NCBI GenBank assembly: GCA_026004215.1
Contig: BPIR01000002.1
Location: forward strand, 423,844-487,843
Direction: 5' to 3'
DNA from: Candidatus Binatia bacterium
GTDB lineage: Bacteria > Desulfobacterota > Binatia > HRBIN30
DNA length: 64,000 nucleotides
Made by a program: the position numbers and the translations under genes. The notes beneath the pieces are model-generated. The model made no database searches. It was not told the DNA's origin and saw only the letters and a program-made list of their open reading frames with translations. How positions within the stretch are numbered: position 1 is the stretch's first letter; each line of letters starts with the position of its first letter. Below, piece after piece: positions 41,693 to 51,743 of this stretch.

Positions 41693-42088
41693 ATGGTTTC
41701 GCGTCACCAAATTTCGTTCGAGCAACTGCCTCTCTTCAACCGGACGCAGGCCTTGGCGGCTGCGGGTGGCGATCTGGAAGTCATGCGCGAAATCAGTTGC
41801 TTATTCGTCGCGGATTTGCCGCGGCGACTCCGCGAGCTTCGCGAGGCTCACAGCCAAGGCAGTCTCGCCCGCATCGCCACGGTGGCCCACTCGCTGCGCG
41901 GATCGGCAGCCGTTTTCGGATCCGATGCGGCAGTGGATGCCACTCTCCGTCTCGAGGTGCTGGCCAAGGAAGGGCAACGCGACGCGTTACCGCCTGTGAT
42001 CCAAGAAGTCGAGTCACTGTTTCTCGAGCTCGCAGAGCTGGTCGCATCGGCGTTTGTGCACAATCAACAGCCGGCTCACTCGGGCTGA
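41693..42088 (+). CDS. Hpt histidine phosphotransfer protein
   Basis: This 131-residue all-helical protein carries the Hpt phosphorylation motif, H66 in AHSLRGSA (family HxLKGS), followed by FGSDAAVDATLRLEVLA. Hpt proteins shuttle phosphate between receiver domains. ATG 41693 has GGAGGA five bases upstream; an ATG at 41681 is possible. It is 27 bp after the zinc-ribbon/receiver gene, whose D443 is its most likely partner. No histidine kinase gene is near, so the kinase must be elsewhere. Confidence 0.85.
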   Translation: MVSRHQISFEQLPLFNRTQALAAAGGDLEVMREISCLFVADLPRRLRELREAHSQGSLARIATVAHSLRGSAAVFGSDAAVDATLRLEVLAKEGQRDALPPVIQEVESLFLELAELVASAFVHNQQPAHSG

Positions 42089-42245
42089 CGGGCACGCCGC
42101 CTCGCCTACCGTCAAACCCAGGCCTGATTCCGCAGCGAGTCGGGTTTTATCCCTCCCGCTCCGGTCGGAGTGACACGAGAAAAATGATTCGGCCCCCACC
42201 TGTATGGCCGCATCCGCAGATTCGTGAGCGGGAGCACTCACAATT

Positions 42246-42281
42246 GCATCTGCATCTGCATCTGCATCTGCATCCGCATCC
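42246..42281. repeat. Hexanucleotide microsatellite
   Basis: Four copies of GCATCT followed by two of GCATCC, in non-coding sequence downstream of the Hpt gene. Short tandem repeats of this kind can change length by slippage. Confidence 0.95.
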
Positions 42282-42361
42282 GCTCTGCCTCCCGGCACGG
42301 TGCTGTTCGTGTCGGCCAACGTACTGCCCCTCCAGACGCCGCCGCTAAGTAGGTCAATCTT

Positions 42362-42385
42362 CCGTTCGCGAACGGGGTGTTTTTT
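42362..42385 (+). terminator. Intrinsic terminator
   Basis: CCGTTCGCGAACGG is a perfect palindrome (5-bp stem, 4-nt loop) followed by GGTGTTTTTT on the plus strand. It is a plausible end for the receiver-Hpt transcript, 274 bp beyond the Hpt stop. Confidence 0.6.
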
Positions 42386-43037
42386 CGTGCCCGCTGGCGG
42401 TAATGCTCTGAACCGCACTGCCTACCGCCGGTTGCCCCGCTGTGCCGGCATTTCCGGTGGAGGGCCGGCCCGAACCGAGTGCAATCGTCCGGCTTGCGCT
42501 CAAAGCGATGGGGGCCCAGTGTTGTTGCCGCCGGTACAATTGGCGTCCGCGTGGGCCGCCGGGACCGCTTCGCGCGTGTGCAAACCGCCTCCTTCGTGGT
42601 TTCATTGGCCAGGACGGTGAGGTTGATCGTGCTGCTCGACCGTTAAGCGCCGCCGGCGGCCCCGCCACGATGCCGCACAAAGTCACGAGGCCCCAAACCC
42701 ACTGCGCATGGGGAGAGAAGCGATAAAGATGTTGAAACTTATGCGCTCACCCCTACGTCCCGCAACGCGGGGGGAAGCGCCCTCCTGGCACCGGCAACCG
42801 GTGAAGCCCTTTGTCCGGCCACCGCTTACGGTTCGGAACAATACAGCCTTGCTCGTTGGTACCGTGCGCCCAACGCCCGACGAAGTCGAGCCGAAGGCTG
42901 CGGACAAATGGTCGCTGTACGCCCGCGGTTTCCAGCGGTACTCCCGCGCAGGCGGTCGCGAGGGGGACGAGACCCCACCGAAGCGGCGAGTCCCCCACTG
43001 GCCGGGCAAATCAGGCAAAGTCGAGCCGACGGTCGCG

Positions 43038-46000
43038 TTACGATGCACTCTCGAGCGATCCGGAACCGGCCAACACAATTTTGACCTCGTGTTGCCGGCC
43101 ATCGCGGACCAACGGAATGCGCACGCCAGAGCCTTCAACTGGCAGTGGTTGTCCGTCGAGCCAAGCACGCACCGGCGGGGGGGTGTCGGACCCAGAGCGC
43201 TCGATCCGGATGCGGTACACGTCGTTGACTCGCGGCACCTTCCACACGGCCGAACAGTGAGGCCAACTATCCGGAATACGAGGCGAGACTTCCAAAACCT
43301 CGCCATCGCGCAATCGGATCCCCAAAATCGTCTCGATCACGAGCCGGTACAGCCATCCTGCAGATCCGGTGTACCACGTCCAACCCCCACGGCCACGGTG
43401 CGGAGGTTCCCCGTAGATGTCAGCGGCCACCACGTACGGCTCGACCTTATATATTTGGGCCGCAGCGGCATCGCGGGCATGCTCCAGGGGTAATAAGCAG
43501 CGCAACAGTTCCCTAGCGCGTTCGCGCAAGCCCGCGTGGAAGAACGCCTGCACCACCCAAATCGCCGCATGGGTATACTGGCCTCCGTTCTCTCGGATCC
43601 CTGGAACGTAACCCTTGATGTAGCCAGGGTCTTTCGGCATGCGATCGAACGGCGGCGCCAGCAGGCGAATGATTTTGCTCTCGCGGTCCACCAGCCGTTC
43701 TTCCACCGCCTGCAACGCCCGCAGCGCTCGCTCCCTGGCGGCCACACCGGACAACACAGCCCATGCCTGTACGAGCGCGTCGATTTGGCACTCGGAACTG
43801 GCAGCCGACCCTAACGGCGTGCCGTCATCGAAATACGCGCGGAGGTACCAAGCGCCATCCCAACCCTGAGCTTCCAACGCCGACACCAACTGCACGCGGA
43901 AGTCCCGAAATCTCGAAGCCCGCGGGGAGTCTCCCCGAGCCTCGCACAAGGGGATGAATTGGGCGAGTACCTCCGCAAGGAAGAAACCCAACCACACGCT
44001 CTCCCCGCGTCCTTGGCGTCCCACGCGATTCATTCCGTCGTTCCAGTCCCCCGTGCCCATCAGCGGAAGCCCGTGAGGGCCTTTCGTCAACGACCGTTCC
44101 AGGGCACGGCAGCAGTGCTCGTATAGCGAGGTCGCTTCGGGAGTGCGTTCGACGGAGAGATACGCTTCATCTTCACTCGGCTCGAGCGCCCGCGCGCGCA
44201 CGAAGGGCACGGGTTCGTCGAGCAGCCGGTAATCACCGGTAAACGCAACGTACCACGCAGTCGTCAGCGGCAACCACAGGAGGTCGTCGGAAAAGCGGGT
44301 GCGGGTACCCTTCTCCCAAGGTGGATGCCACCAATGCAGTACGTCCCCCTCCGGAAACTGGTGCGCGGCGTGCAGCAAAATTTGGGCGCGCGTCTCCTCC
44401 GGATGGCTCCACAGCAACGCACATGCGTCCTGAAGCTGATCGCGGAAGCCTACGGCACCACCCGACTGGTAAAACGCCGATCGGCCCCAAAGACGGCAGC
44501 TCGTGGTTTGGTAGAGCAGCCAATGATTGCACAACACGTCCAGCTCGGGCCACGGTGTGTGCACCACCAGCGCAGAGGAACGCGCTTCCCAGAACCGCTT
44601 TGTGGCTTCCAATCGCGACATCACCCGATCCCAGCTCGCCAACCCCTCGACCCAAGCCCGCCCCTGCGCTTGATCTTCCGCCTCTCCCAGCAGTGCCCAG
44701 CCTCGCCAGCTCCGACCCGCCCCCAGGAAAAACGCGCCAGCCACAACGGCAGCAGCGTCATGGCCAGCCCCGAACGGCCCATGCTCCAAACGCGAGCGCC
44801 GTAACGCCTCTGGCGCGGCCACGGAGCCTCCGACCCCGAGAAACCATACCCGGTCACCGGCGGCAACCTGCGACTGCCACGCACCTTCTGCCCCCAACGT
44901 GGCAAATACGACCCGTCGCTCGAACAGTGGCATGGCGCGATTGCGCGCCCATAGAATTCCAGTTTGCGGCTCGAGTTCCGTCGTCACCTGCCGGTCAACA
45001 CGCCACGGATCCGCACCCAAAATTAAACGGGCATAGTGCCACAAAGAAAGCCGCCGGTCCCTTTGCCCGAGGTTTGTCAACTCGACAGCAATCACCCGCA
45101 CCCCCATGTCCGGCGGCACGAACCAAGTAACGACCGACTCGATCTCGTCCGACCGATTGTGCCAGCGGGTGAAACCTCGGCCATGCGTAACCTCGAACAC
45201 CCCGGCGCCACACGGCGCCGGCATCAAAGAACGAAAGGCGCCCGTAACTTCGTCCCGCACGTACAGGCACTCGCTCGGCGGATCGGTCACCGGGTCATTC
45301 GACCACTCCGTCAAACGGTACTCGCGACTGTTCCGACTCCACGTGAATCCACCCCCTCGTTCCGACACCAAGCTGCCGAATTCGGGATTGGCCATGACGT
45401 TGACCCACGGCATGGGCGGCACGTGTCCCGGTGCCAGCCGGATGACGTACTCCTGCCCCCCAGCGCCGAATCCTCCGTAACCGTTCCAATGATCCAATCG
45501 GGAAGTCATTCCCGCTGGCTCGGTACGTTCGCCGACTTCCACAGCAGTGCGCCGAAGAGCGACCCGCCGGTAGCCAGGGCTACTCTCAGCCGGCCAGCGG
45601 CCACCCGCGCAGGCGAGCAACGCCGCGTATTCCGCGCGAGCGAGGCTCACCCTTTTTGCCGGGTCAGTCCCCCGCATCACCTGTACATCGCCACGCGACT
45701 CTTCTACCAACACGAGGTCGCCCGGCACGCCCGTGCTCGCCCAGTAGCGGGCGATGGCGTCCCACGGCCGGTTCTCTTCTTCCACATGCACCAGCAGCCA
45801 GGTTCGGATGTCGTCCGCCAAACCGAGCTGCGCCGGCAATCGAGCGACGTTCCCTGGTAGCTTTGCCAGCTCCGAGTCCGGACGGAGTTGCGGGCTGCGA
45901 TACAGCCAGGCGGTCGCCAGCTCTTCTGCAAACCTGGCCTCTGGCAAGCGCAAGCCGGCCTTTTCCAATTGCTGCCGGTGCCACCGCGCAGCCTCGCGGC

Positions 46001-46850
46001 GGAGGCTTTCTAGCGACTCGTTCCGCAACTCTTGCACCATTTGCGCTATGTCACCTTCTTCGGCGGCAAAACCGCAGACGAAGCCCAGCTCCGTTCGCTC
46101 GCCGGGAGCAAGCGCCAATTTCGTCCGTAAGCACATAACTGGATCCAGCACATTGCCCACAGTGCCCGACAATACCCCATCGGGTGACAACGCAGCGGCG
46201 TTGCGACAATCCCGGCCTCGTCCGAGAAAACGCAAGCGATCGCTTTCATACTCCAGCTCATCTGCGTTCAACGCGGCCAGGAAAAGGATAGGCCAGCGCT
46301 CTTCGGTGGAACGGGGCCGCCTCCGTGCGCCCAAGTACCGATGCTCCGCGCTCCAATGTGTTTGCACGAACAACTTGGCAAACGCCGGATGGGCTGCAAA
46401 TGCCTCGAACGGGAATAGCACCACTTCCAGGTACGTCGTGACCTCGAGCTCGAGGTGCCGCCCCGAGCGATTCTCTAGGCAAAGAGAACGAAACTCTAGC
46501 GGGGCTGAATCGCTCACCCACGCCGCCAACTCCGTAGTCAATTCCGGAAGCCAACAACGGATCCCGGCAACACCCAAGGTGCGCCGAAAACGATAGCGAG
46601 CTTTGGCGTTGGGGCGCGGAGCCGGGGTTAGAGACCACGACGCGCCGGAACTGCCGTCACGTACGTAAAACAACCAGCCAAGGTGGTCCTCCGCCACATC
46701 CGGCTTCCATCCGTAAGCTTGGAGCCAATCCTTGCCACTGCGCGCCCACGCGGTGCCTGTACCTCGTCGCGAAAACAAGGTCCGAAACGTGCCGTTGGAG
46801 AGAATGGCGCCACCCGAAAGTGGCCGCGCCCGCACAACCGGAGCGCTCAT
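43038..46850 (-). CDS. GH94-type phosphorylase with two N-terminal-like sandwich domains
   Basis: The 1270-residue protein resembles the C-terminal half of cyclic beta-1,2-glucan synthase (NdvB) and free GH94 phosphorylases, which cleave beta-glucosides with phosphate. Two beta-sandwich domains (about 20-280 and 490-740; the second starts LDHWNGYGGFGAGGQEYVI) flank a helical segment. The (alpha/alpha)6 catalytic barrel holds SAFYQSGGAVGFRDQLQD, HWWHPP, DLLWLPLTTAWYVAFTGDY and the acid Asp in GTGDWNDGMNRVG. No GT84 or membrane domain is present and there is no signal peptide, so it acts in the cytoplasm. It starts by TGATG overlap with the secreted gene upstream. Confidence 0.9.
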   Translation of the reverse strand: MSAPVVRARPLSGGAILSNGTFRTLFSRRGTGTAWARSGKDWLQAYGWKPDVAEDHLGWLFYVRDGSSGASWSLTPAPRPNAKARYRFRRTLGVAGIRCWLPELTTELAAWVSDSAPLEFRSLCLENRSGRHLELEVTTYLEVVLFPFEAFAAHPAFAKLFVQTHWSAEHRYLGARRRPRSTEERWPILFLAALNADELEYESDRLRFLGRGRDCRNAAALSPDGVLSGTVGNVLDPVMCLRTKLALAPGERTELGFVCGFAAEEGDIAQMVQELRNESLESLRREAARWHRQQLEKAGLRLPEARFAEELATAWLYRSPQLRPDSELAKLPGNVARLPAQLGLADDIRTWLLVHVEEENRPWDAIARYWASTGVPGDLVLVEESRGDVQVMRGTDPAKRVSLARAEYAALLACAGGRWPAESSPGYRRVALRRTAVEVGERTEPAGMTSRLDHWNGYGGFGAGGQEYVIRLAPGHVPPMPWVNVMANPEFGSLVSERGGGFTWSRNSREYRLTEWSNDPVTDPPSECLYVRDEVTGAFRSLMPAPCGAGVFEVTHGRGFTRWHNRSDEIESVVTWFVPPDMGVRVIAVELTNLGQRDRRLSLWHYARLILGADPWRVDRQVTTELEPQTGILWARNRAMPLFERRVVFATLGAEGAWQSQVAAGDRVWFLGVGGSVAAPEALRRSRLEHGPFGAGHDAAAVVAGAFFLGAGRSWRGWALLGEAEDQAQGRAWVEGLASWDRVMSRLEATKRFWEARSSALVVHTPWPELDVLCNHWLLYQTTSCRLWGRSAFYQSGGAVGFRDQLQDACALLWSHPEETRAQILLHAAHQFPEGDVLHWWHPPWEKGTRTRFSDDLLWLPLTTAWYVAFTGDYRLLDEPVPFVRARALEPSEDEAYLSVERTPEATSLYEHCCRALERSLTKGPHGLPLMGTGDWNDGMNRVGRQGRGESVWLGFFLAEVLAQFIPLCEARGDSPRASRFRDFRVQLVSALEAQGWDGAWYLRAYFDDGTPLGSAASSECQIDALVQAWAVLSGVAARERALRALQAVEERLVDRESKIIRLLAPPFDRMPKDPGYIKGYVPGIRENGGQYTHAAIWVVQAFFHAGLRERARELLRCLLPLEHARDAAAAQIYKVEPYVVAADIYGEPPHRGRGGWTWYTGSAGWLYRLVIETILGIRLRDGEVLEVSPRIPDSWPHCSAVWKVPRVNDVYRIRIERSGSDTPPPVRAWLDGQPLPVEGSGVRIPLVRDGRQHEVKIVLAGSGSLESAS

Positions 46851-49800
46851 CACGCACCTCCTGCGGTCGCAAACGCCAGTTCGACCTCAGCGGGGAGCTC
46901 TCCGATACGAATTTCGCTGCCATCGAACTCCGATACCGTGCGACCATTCACGCGCACTGCCAGCAAGCCCGCGGGCAGAGGCAAGCGCAGCACCAGCTTT
47001 CCGGGCGGGATTTGTAAGTCACCCGCTATGTGGATCTTCCACAACGTTGGCTCTACGGCGCGCGCACGAAAATGCAAAATTCCGTAGTGTGTTGGCAAAC
47101 GTTTGACCGCAACGCCGTTCTCGATCCAGCTCACCGGCAAGCCCGCACCAATGACCAAGGCGGCATCGGACGCACGCTCGAACACGAACAAATGCCGCAC
47201 AGCCTCGATAAACAATGCGCTCACCCAGGCATGCGGCATATCGCCAATGAAGCGAGGCCACACGGGGTCGCGCCAGACAATTTCGGGCCACTGGCGCCAA
47301 GAGGCCGGCCGCCGGTCGCGCATCAGCGCCTCGAGTAGCTGCAGTGCTTCGTTGCGCCGGCCCAGTCGCACCAGCGCGGGCACGTTGCGCAACTCGTACG
47401 GCGTGTACGAATCCCAATTGTCCGCCCCGTGCTGGCGGCCTTGGAAAATGGCCCAGTAACGATCGAAGGTACGCTCGACCAAATCACGGGGTAGCCCCGC
47501 GAGTACGTCCACCGGGTAGAGCGCAATGGCACTCGAGTTCGGATCGAAATCGGCCAACTCGACGGAAGCGGGAAGGTAATCGAGCTTGTGTCGCTCCGCG
47601 ACCGCCACCATGGAGGCCAGGAGCGTAGAACGAAAATCGTCTCGAAGAGCAGCCCAGCGAGCCGCCAGGTCTTCCTCACCCAGAACTGCGGCCATACGCG
47701 CGGCGTCTTCGAGTCCGCGCAGGGTCCATAGATCGTCCCAGTAAGAGTGCACCGGTTTTGCCGCGTATCCTTCGTGGCTAATGGACTCGGGTAAAAGGCC
47801 GTAAAACGGACGCTTGTCCGCGGTGCGGTACTCGTCGGTCATGCGCAGACCTCGAGCACGCTCGATCCATTCCACAGCCGCCCGGATTTGGGGCCAGAGT
47901 TCAGCGACCAGTCCCACGTCTCGTGTGAACCGGTAATACTCCGCGACGAGAAACAAAAACTCCCCGTTGCTATCGTGCTCCGGCACAGGATCCGGCCCGC
48001 GCCAGTCCACACAACACGGGATCCGGCCGTCCGGAAATTGATACTGGGCAAACCAGCGCACGAAGGCACGCGGTTCGTTTACAGCTCCCATTTGGAGCAG
48101 GGCTGTGGCCATGCTCACGCCGTCGCGGATCCAAGAGCGCGCGTACGTTCGCGGCCCTGGCTGCAACGCGGAGCCGCGCTGCAGCATCAAGATGTGCGCG
48201 ATGGCCGTTCGCAGCGTTGCCTCGATTTCGCGCGCAGCCTCGGGCAGCACGAATTCCACTCGCTGCAATGAGCGCTGCCACTCGGCCCGCGCGCGCTGCC
48301 GCGCCTCTCGGTAGGCCTCCGCCGCACCATCGGTCGTAAGTTGCAACGCGCCGATGTCGTCCGCATTCCAAGGGCACGCAAGGTAAACGGCGGTCTTTTC
48401 TCCTGCGCCCAAGTTCCACGTGTAGCCCAGCGCCCCGGAGGCGTATCCGAGGGGATCCGTAACGCGCACGTGCGGCGGCAATGCTCCTCGCAGCAAATGT
48501 TCCTGGACCATTCCTTCCTCGAAGTACGCCGCGCCGAATCGCGCCCCCGGTGTCTGCGCCACCGCGGCCGGCTTGCGATCCACCCACACAGTGCGCGAAT
48601 CAAAGGCGAGCTCCCGAATAGCGCTCACGCCGCCGACCAGGTTGAGGTTTTGCCACGGGGGCAGCACCTGAAACGGACGGACGGCGAGAAATAACGAAAA
48701 TTCCGCGCGCTCCGACGTGCGGTTTTCCAGAGTGTAACTGACGTAGAACGCGCGTGCGGCCTCGGTGCCGCCCGGGAAAACCTCTACCTCCAGCGCGAAC
48801 TCCTGATGTTCCCAGCGCACCCGTGGAAACGGGGCTACGGGGTCGCCCATCTCGGGAATCGTGTGCACTTGCCTCCAACTGAAAAGCTGACCGTTTCGAT
48901 ATACGAACGGTTCGATCGAATAGCCTCCAGCCAAGGGCTCGATCGCTCCGTCGCTGCCGAGCAGGGCTTGACGCCCTCCGCTCGGCGGGGCCACTGCGGT
49001 CCAATAGACTTGCTCGGGCACAAAGTAGCGCGGATAAACGCCCGGTGGAGCCTCGGAGGCTAACGCGGAGAAAAACACGTTCGGCGAGGCCGCGAGGTCG
49101 TAAGGTTTGATGGCCACGGAACGGATGCCGTATCCTTGCCCCCGGCTACTTTGCTCCATCTCGATACGGATCCAACGAGATTCTGCTTCACCGGCGGGGA
49201 TGTAGTCGCGACCGCCGTTGCCATGCGCGCTCGCGAACAGCGGCCACCAATGCTCGCCGTCGCCCGATGCCAGCACGCGGTACACGATAGCGTAGTCCAC
49301 CGGATCCCAATCGATCACGATGGCGCCGTACTCGACAGGGGTCTGAAAATCGATTTGCAGCCATTGCTTTGCCGTGAGCAACCCGCTGTGCCACGAGGTG
49401 TGCGGATCGGTGTCCAGAACGTGTTCTGGTCCGGCACCCGGCAACGAAGTCGAGGCTTCCACCCGAGGTTTCGGCATGCGGCCCCTGAACGGGCGGCGAG
49501 CCTCCACCGTCAGCTCGTCGAGCCAGAGCGAACCCCGCCCGCCGCTACCGGCTTGAATCGCGAACTCGATGAAGCCGATTTCGCTCGGCTGCCCGGCGGG
49601 CGCGTCGCCCCAGGCAAATTCTACGCGCACGTCTCGGATCGAGAGTTGGCGCCACTCCGCAGGGAAGTGACAGGGTCGCTGCCGGTACCACCATACGTTG
49701 CGCCCCGTGGGATCGATGAGCTTGAATTGCAAGTCGTTGGGCGGTCCTTCTCCACGAATCCAGACTTTGAATGCATAGTTTTTCGGTAGTTTGAGCTGCA

Positions 49801-50062
49801 CCTGCTTGCGCACGATTACAAAGCTGCCGCCGGGCTGGATGTCGAAATCTACCCGCAAGGCCTTACCGCGGACGCCTTCGTCGACAGCGAGCTCGACGTA
49901 CGCATTTTGCGAAGCATGAGTGCTCCAACCCTCCAAGCTCTCGAAGGTCTCCACGACCATTGGTTCGGCCAGCGCGATACCCATGCTCACGGCCAGCACA
50001 ACGGACACGCCCGCCACAGCCCAAACCCGCCCGAGAATCCTGGTTCCGCCGCCAACTTGCAC
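46850..50062 (-). CDS. Secreted discoidin-domain glycosidase-like protein
   Basis: The 1070-residue exported protein has a signal peptide (GVSVVLAVSMGIALA). A carbohydrate-binding-type sandwich (about 33-185) precedes a discoidin/F5-8C domain (about 200-315: VLDTDPHTSWHSG, WLQIDF, YRVLASGDGEHWWPLF). A large beta domain follows, then a helical barrel (about 640-960) with TYARSWIRDGVSMATALL, DGRIPCCVDWRGPDPVPEHDSNGEF and HSYWDDLWTLRGLEDA. The barrel recalls GH15/GH94/GH63-type glycosidases; acidic residues in SWIRDG and EHDSNGE could be catalytic. It is coupled to the GH94 gene, so it may release sugars that the phosphorylase then uses. The glucan type is not determined. Confidence 0.82.
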   Translation of the reverse strand: MQVGGGTRILGRVWAVAGVSVVLAVSMGIALAEPMVVETFESLEGWSTHASQNAYVELAVDEGVRGKALRVDFDIQPGGSFVIVRKQVQLKLPKNYAFKVWIRGEGPPNDLQFKLIDPTGRNVWWYRQRPCHFPAEWRQLSIRDVRVEFAWGDAPAGQPSEIGFIEFAIQAGSGGRGSLWLDELTVEARRPFRGRMPKPRVEASTSLPGAGPEHVLDTDPHTSWHSGLLTAKQWLQIDFQTPVEYGAIVIDWDPVDYAIVYRVLASGDGEHWWPLFASAHGNGGRDYIPAGEAESRWIRIEMEQSSRGQGYGIRSVAIKPYDLAASPNVFFSALASEAPPGVYPRYFVPEQVYWTAVAPPSGGRQALLGSDGAIEPLAGGYSIEPFVYRNGQLFSWRQVHTIPEMGDPVAPFPRVRWEHQEFALEVEVFPGGTEAARAFYVSYTLENRTSERAEFSLFLAVRPFQVLPPWQNLNLVGGVSAIRELAFDSRTVWVDRKPAAVAQTPGARFGAAYFEEGMVQEHLLRGALPPHVRVTDPLGYASGALGYTWNLGAGEKTAVYLACPWNADDIGALQLTTDGAAEAYREARQRARAEWQRSLQRVEFVLPEAAREIEATLRTAIAHILMLQRGSALQPGPRTYARSWIRDGVSMATALLQMGAVNEPRAFVRWFAQYQFPDGRIPCCVDWRGPDPVPEHDSNGEFLFLVAEYYRFTRDVGLVAELWPQIRAAVEWIERARGLRMTDEYRTADKRPFYGLLPESISHEGYAAKPVHSYWDDLWTLRGLEDAARMAAVLGEEDLAARWAALRDDFRSTLLASMVAVAERHKLDYLPASVELADFDPNSSAIALYPVDVLAGLPRDLVERTFDRYWAIFQGRQHGADNWDSYTPYELRNVPALVRLGRRNEALQLLEALMRDRRPASWRQWPEIVWRDPVWPRFIGDMPHAWVSALFIEAVRHLFVFERASDAALVIGAGLPVSWIENGVAVKRLPTHYGILHFRARAVEPTLWKIHIAGDLQIPPGKLVLRLPLPAGLLAVRVNGRTVSEFDGSEIRIGELPAEVELAFATAGGA

Positions 50063-50338
50063 CCTGCGCTACTTACGCGATTCCGCGCGGCGACTCCACT
50101 GGCAACAACGCCTTGCACGCACAGCCTGGCCGCTACCCAGACTGCACACGGGCGCCGCGGCACTCCGCACAAAGTGTGAGATCGTCCGGCCGCCGGCGAC
50201 ATGCCGGCGCAATCAGTGTCTCGAGCGCTAACGCGTGCCCATTCTTGGCTCTGCATCGTAGAGACCGGTTTCGCAACACCGCCTTCCGGCGATGTCGTTC
50301 GTTTGCTCTTTCGCCTGCGCTCGCGCTAGCCTGGCCCC

Positions 50339-51622
50339 ATGCTCGTGCGGGACGCTGTTCATGGGGACATCGAATTCGATGCACTCCAAAGGGCTGTGCT
50401 GGATCTGCCGGAAGTGCAGCGGTTGCGAGGCATTAAGCAGCTTGGGACGGCGTACCTTGTGTACCCGGGTGCCATGCACACTCGCTTCGATCATTCGCTC
50501 GGTACCTGCGCCGTAGCGCTACGCTTGCTGGCCACGTTGCAGTCACGCCATCCCCAGCAAGTCAACCGCGAGCTCCAAAGCCTCGTGGGAATCGCAGCGT
50601 TACTGCACGACGTCACACACGTACCCTTCGGGCACACCTTCGAAGACGAGCGGCGGTTGTTCCCCCGGCACGACAAAGGCCAGCGCCTCAGCCTACTCCT
50701 TGCCGGACCATTGGGTGAAGCATTGCACCGGCTCGGCATCGCCGAACCGATCGAAGAATTACTCGGAGTCCGCGAGCATCGCACGACCCCGCCTTGGGCG
50801 CGGCAACTCGTTTCGAGCACGATCGATGCGGATCTTCTCGATTACTTGCGCCGCGATGCTTACTTCACGGGCCTTGCCGCCCGCTACGACGAGCGGCTCT
50901 TTCGCGCGTTCGACATCAGCGACGGGCAACTCACCTTGGGACTTACTCGGCACGGCATGATTCGCCCCGACACGTTCTCGGAAACCGTTCAACTCTTGCG
51001 CTTGCGCTACTTCCTGACCGAGCGTGTGTATTATCACCACACCAAAATCGCCGCTGGGGCGATGATTTCCAAAGCAGTGGAGCTCGCGCAACAACATGGC
51101 CGACTTGGAGAGGCGGAACTTCTCGACTTGCAGGACGCGACCTTGTTCGAGCGCCTCAAAGAGCCGTCGTTGCAACGCCAGGTTGGGCCGGATGCGGCAT
51201 TGCTGGTACGCCGCTTGGAGCGTCGCGCGTTATTCAAGCGCGGCTATGTCGTATCGGCGGCTGTGCTGACTCGCCCCCAACGGGCTGCTTTTGTGCGGCG
51301 ATATCACGAGTCGGCAGAGGAGCGCCGGCAAGCCGAAGAGTGCCTGGCTCGCGAGTTGCGGTGCAAACCCAGCGAGGTCATTGTGTACTGCCCCGCGCTG
51401 ACGGTGATGAAAGAGGCCAAGGCCCTCGCCGTGACGCCCAGCGGAGTCATACCGGTGGATCAATACGACCACAGTGGCGAGATCGCTGCCTTGCAGCGCC
51501 GTTACGAAGAGCTGTGGCGTTTTTACGTGTTCGTGCCCGCCGAGTTCCGAGCTAAAACCGCCGAAGTGGCCGCCGCTTATTTCGGATATCCGAGCGAACA
51601 CCGCGTGACCGACCGCGACTGA
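50339..51622 (+). CDS. HD-domain phosphohydrolase (YwfO/dGTPase-like)
   Basis: The 427-residue metal-dependent hydrolase starts with VRDAVHGDIEFDALQRAVLD and LRGIKQLGTAYLVYPGAMHTRF, the signature of YwfO-type HD proteins. The metal site is H..HD..D: His in HTRFDHSLG, His-Asp in ALLHDVTHVPFGH and a later Asp in STIDADLLDYLRRDAYFTG. Related proteins hydrolyse nucleotides such as dNTPs. It is divergent from the glycosidase (276-bp gap with no clear promoter) and convergent with hemQ. Confidence 0.93.
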   Translation: MLVRDAVHGDIEFDALQRAVLDLPEVQRLRGIKQLGTAYLVYPGAMHTRFDHSLGTCAVALRLLATLQSRHPQQVNRELQSLVGIAALLHDVTHVPFGHTFEDERRLFPRHDKGQRLSLLLAGPLGEALHRLGIAEPIEELLGVREHRTTPPWARQLVSSTIDADLLDYLRRDAYFTGLAARYDERLFRAFDISDGQLTLGLTRHGMIRPDTFSETVQLLRLRYFLTERVYYHHTKIAAGAMISKAVELAQQHGRLGEAELLDLQDATLFERLKEPSLQRQVGPDAALLVRRLERRALFKRGYVVSAAVLTRPQRAAFVRRYHESAEERRQAEECLARELRCKPSEVIVYCPALTVMKEAKALAVTPSGVIPVDQYDHSGEIAALQRRYEELWRFYVFVPAEFRAKTAEVAAAYFGYPSEHRVTDRD

Positions 51623-51743
51623 GTCGGGGCGCGTTCTGCCGCCCGTTGCGATTTGCCCGGCAGGATCGTGAGCAAAAGTCTGCGACCCGTGCCGCGTCGC
51701 CGATCGCCCGCAAGCGCTGGCTGACGCGCACAAGGGAGCACCT

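Larger units (their letters stand above)
42089..43037. other. Almost gene-free interval
   Basis: The 949-bp gap between the Hpt gene and the end of the GH94 gene has no open frame resembling a known protein. It contains a six-unit GCATCY hexamer repeat (42246-42281) and a terminator-like hairpin (42362-42385). Open frames crossing it are out of phase with nearby genes and lack ribosome sites. It could hold a decayed gene or an unrecognised small RNA. Confidence 0.6.

Noticed and set aside
42683..43493. Open frames on both strands at the end of the GH94 gene
   Set aside because: Both overlap the GH94 C-terminal domain or the gap out of frame and lack ribosome sites and family resemblance.
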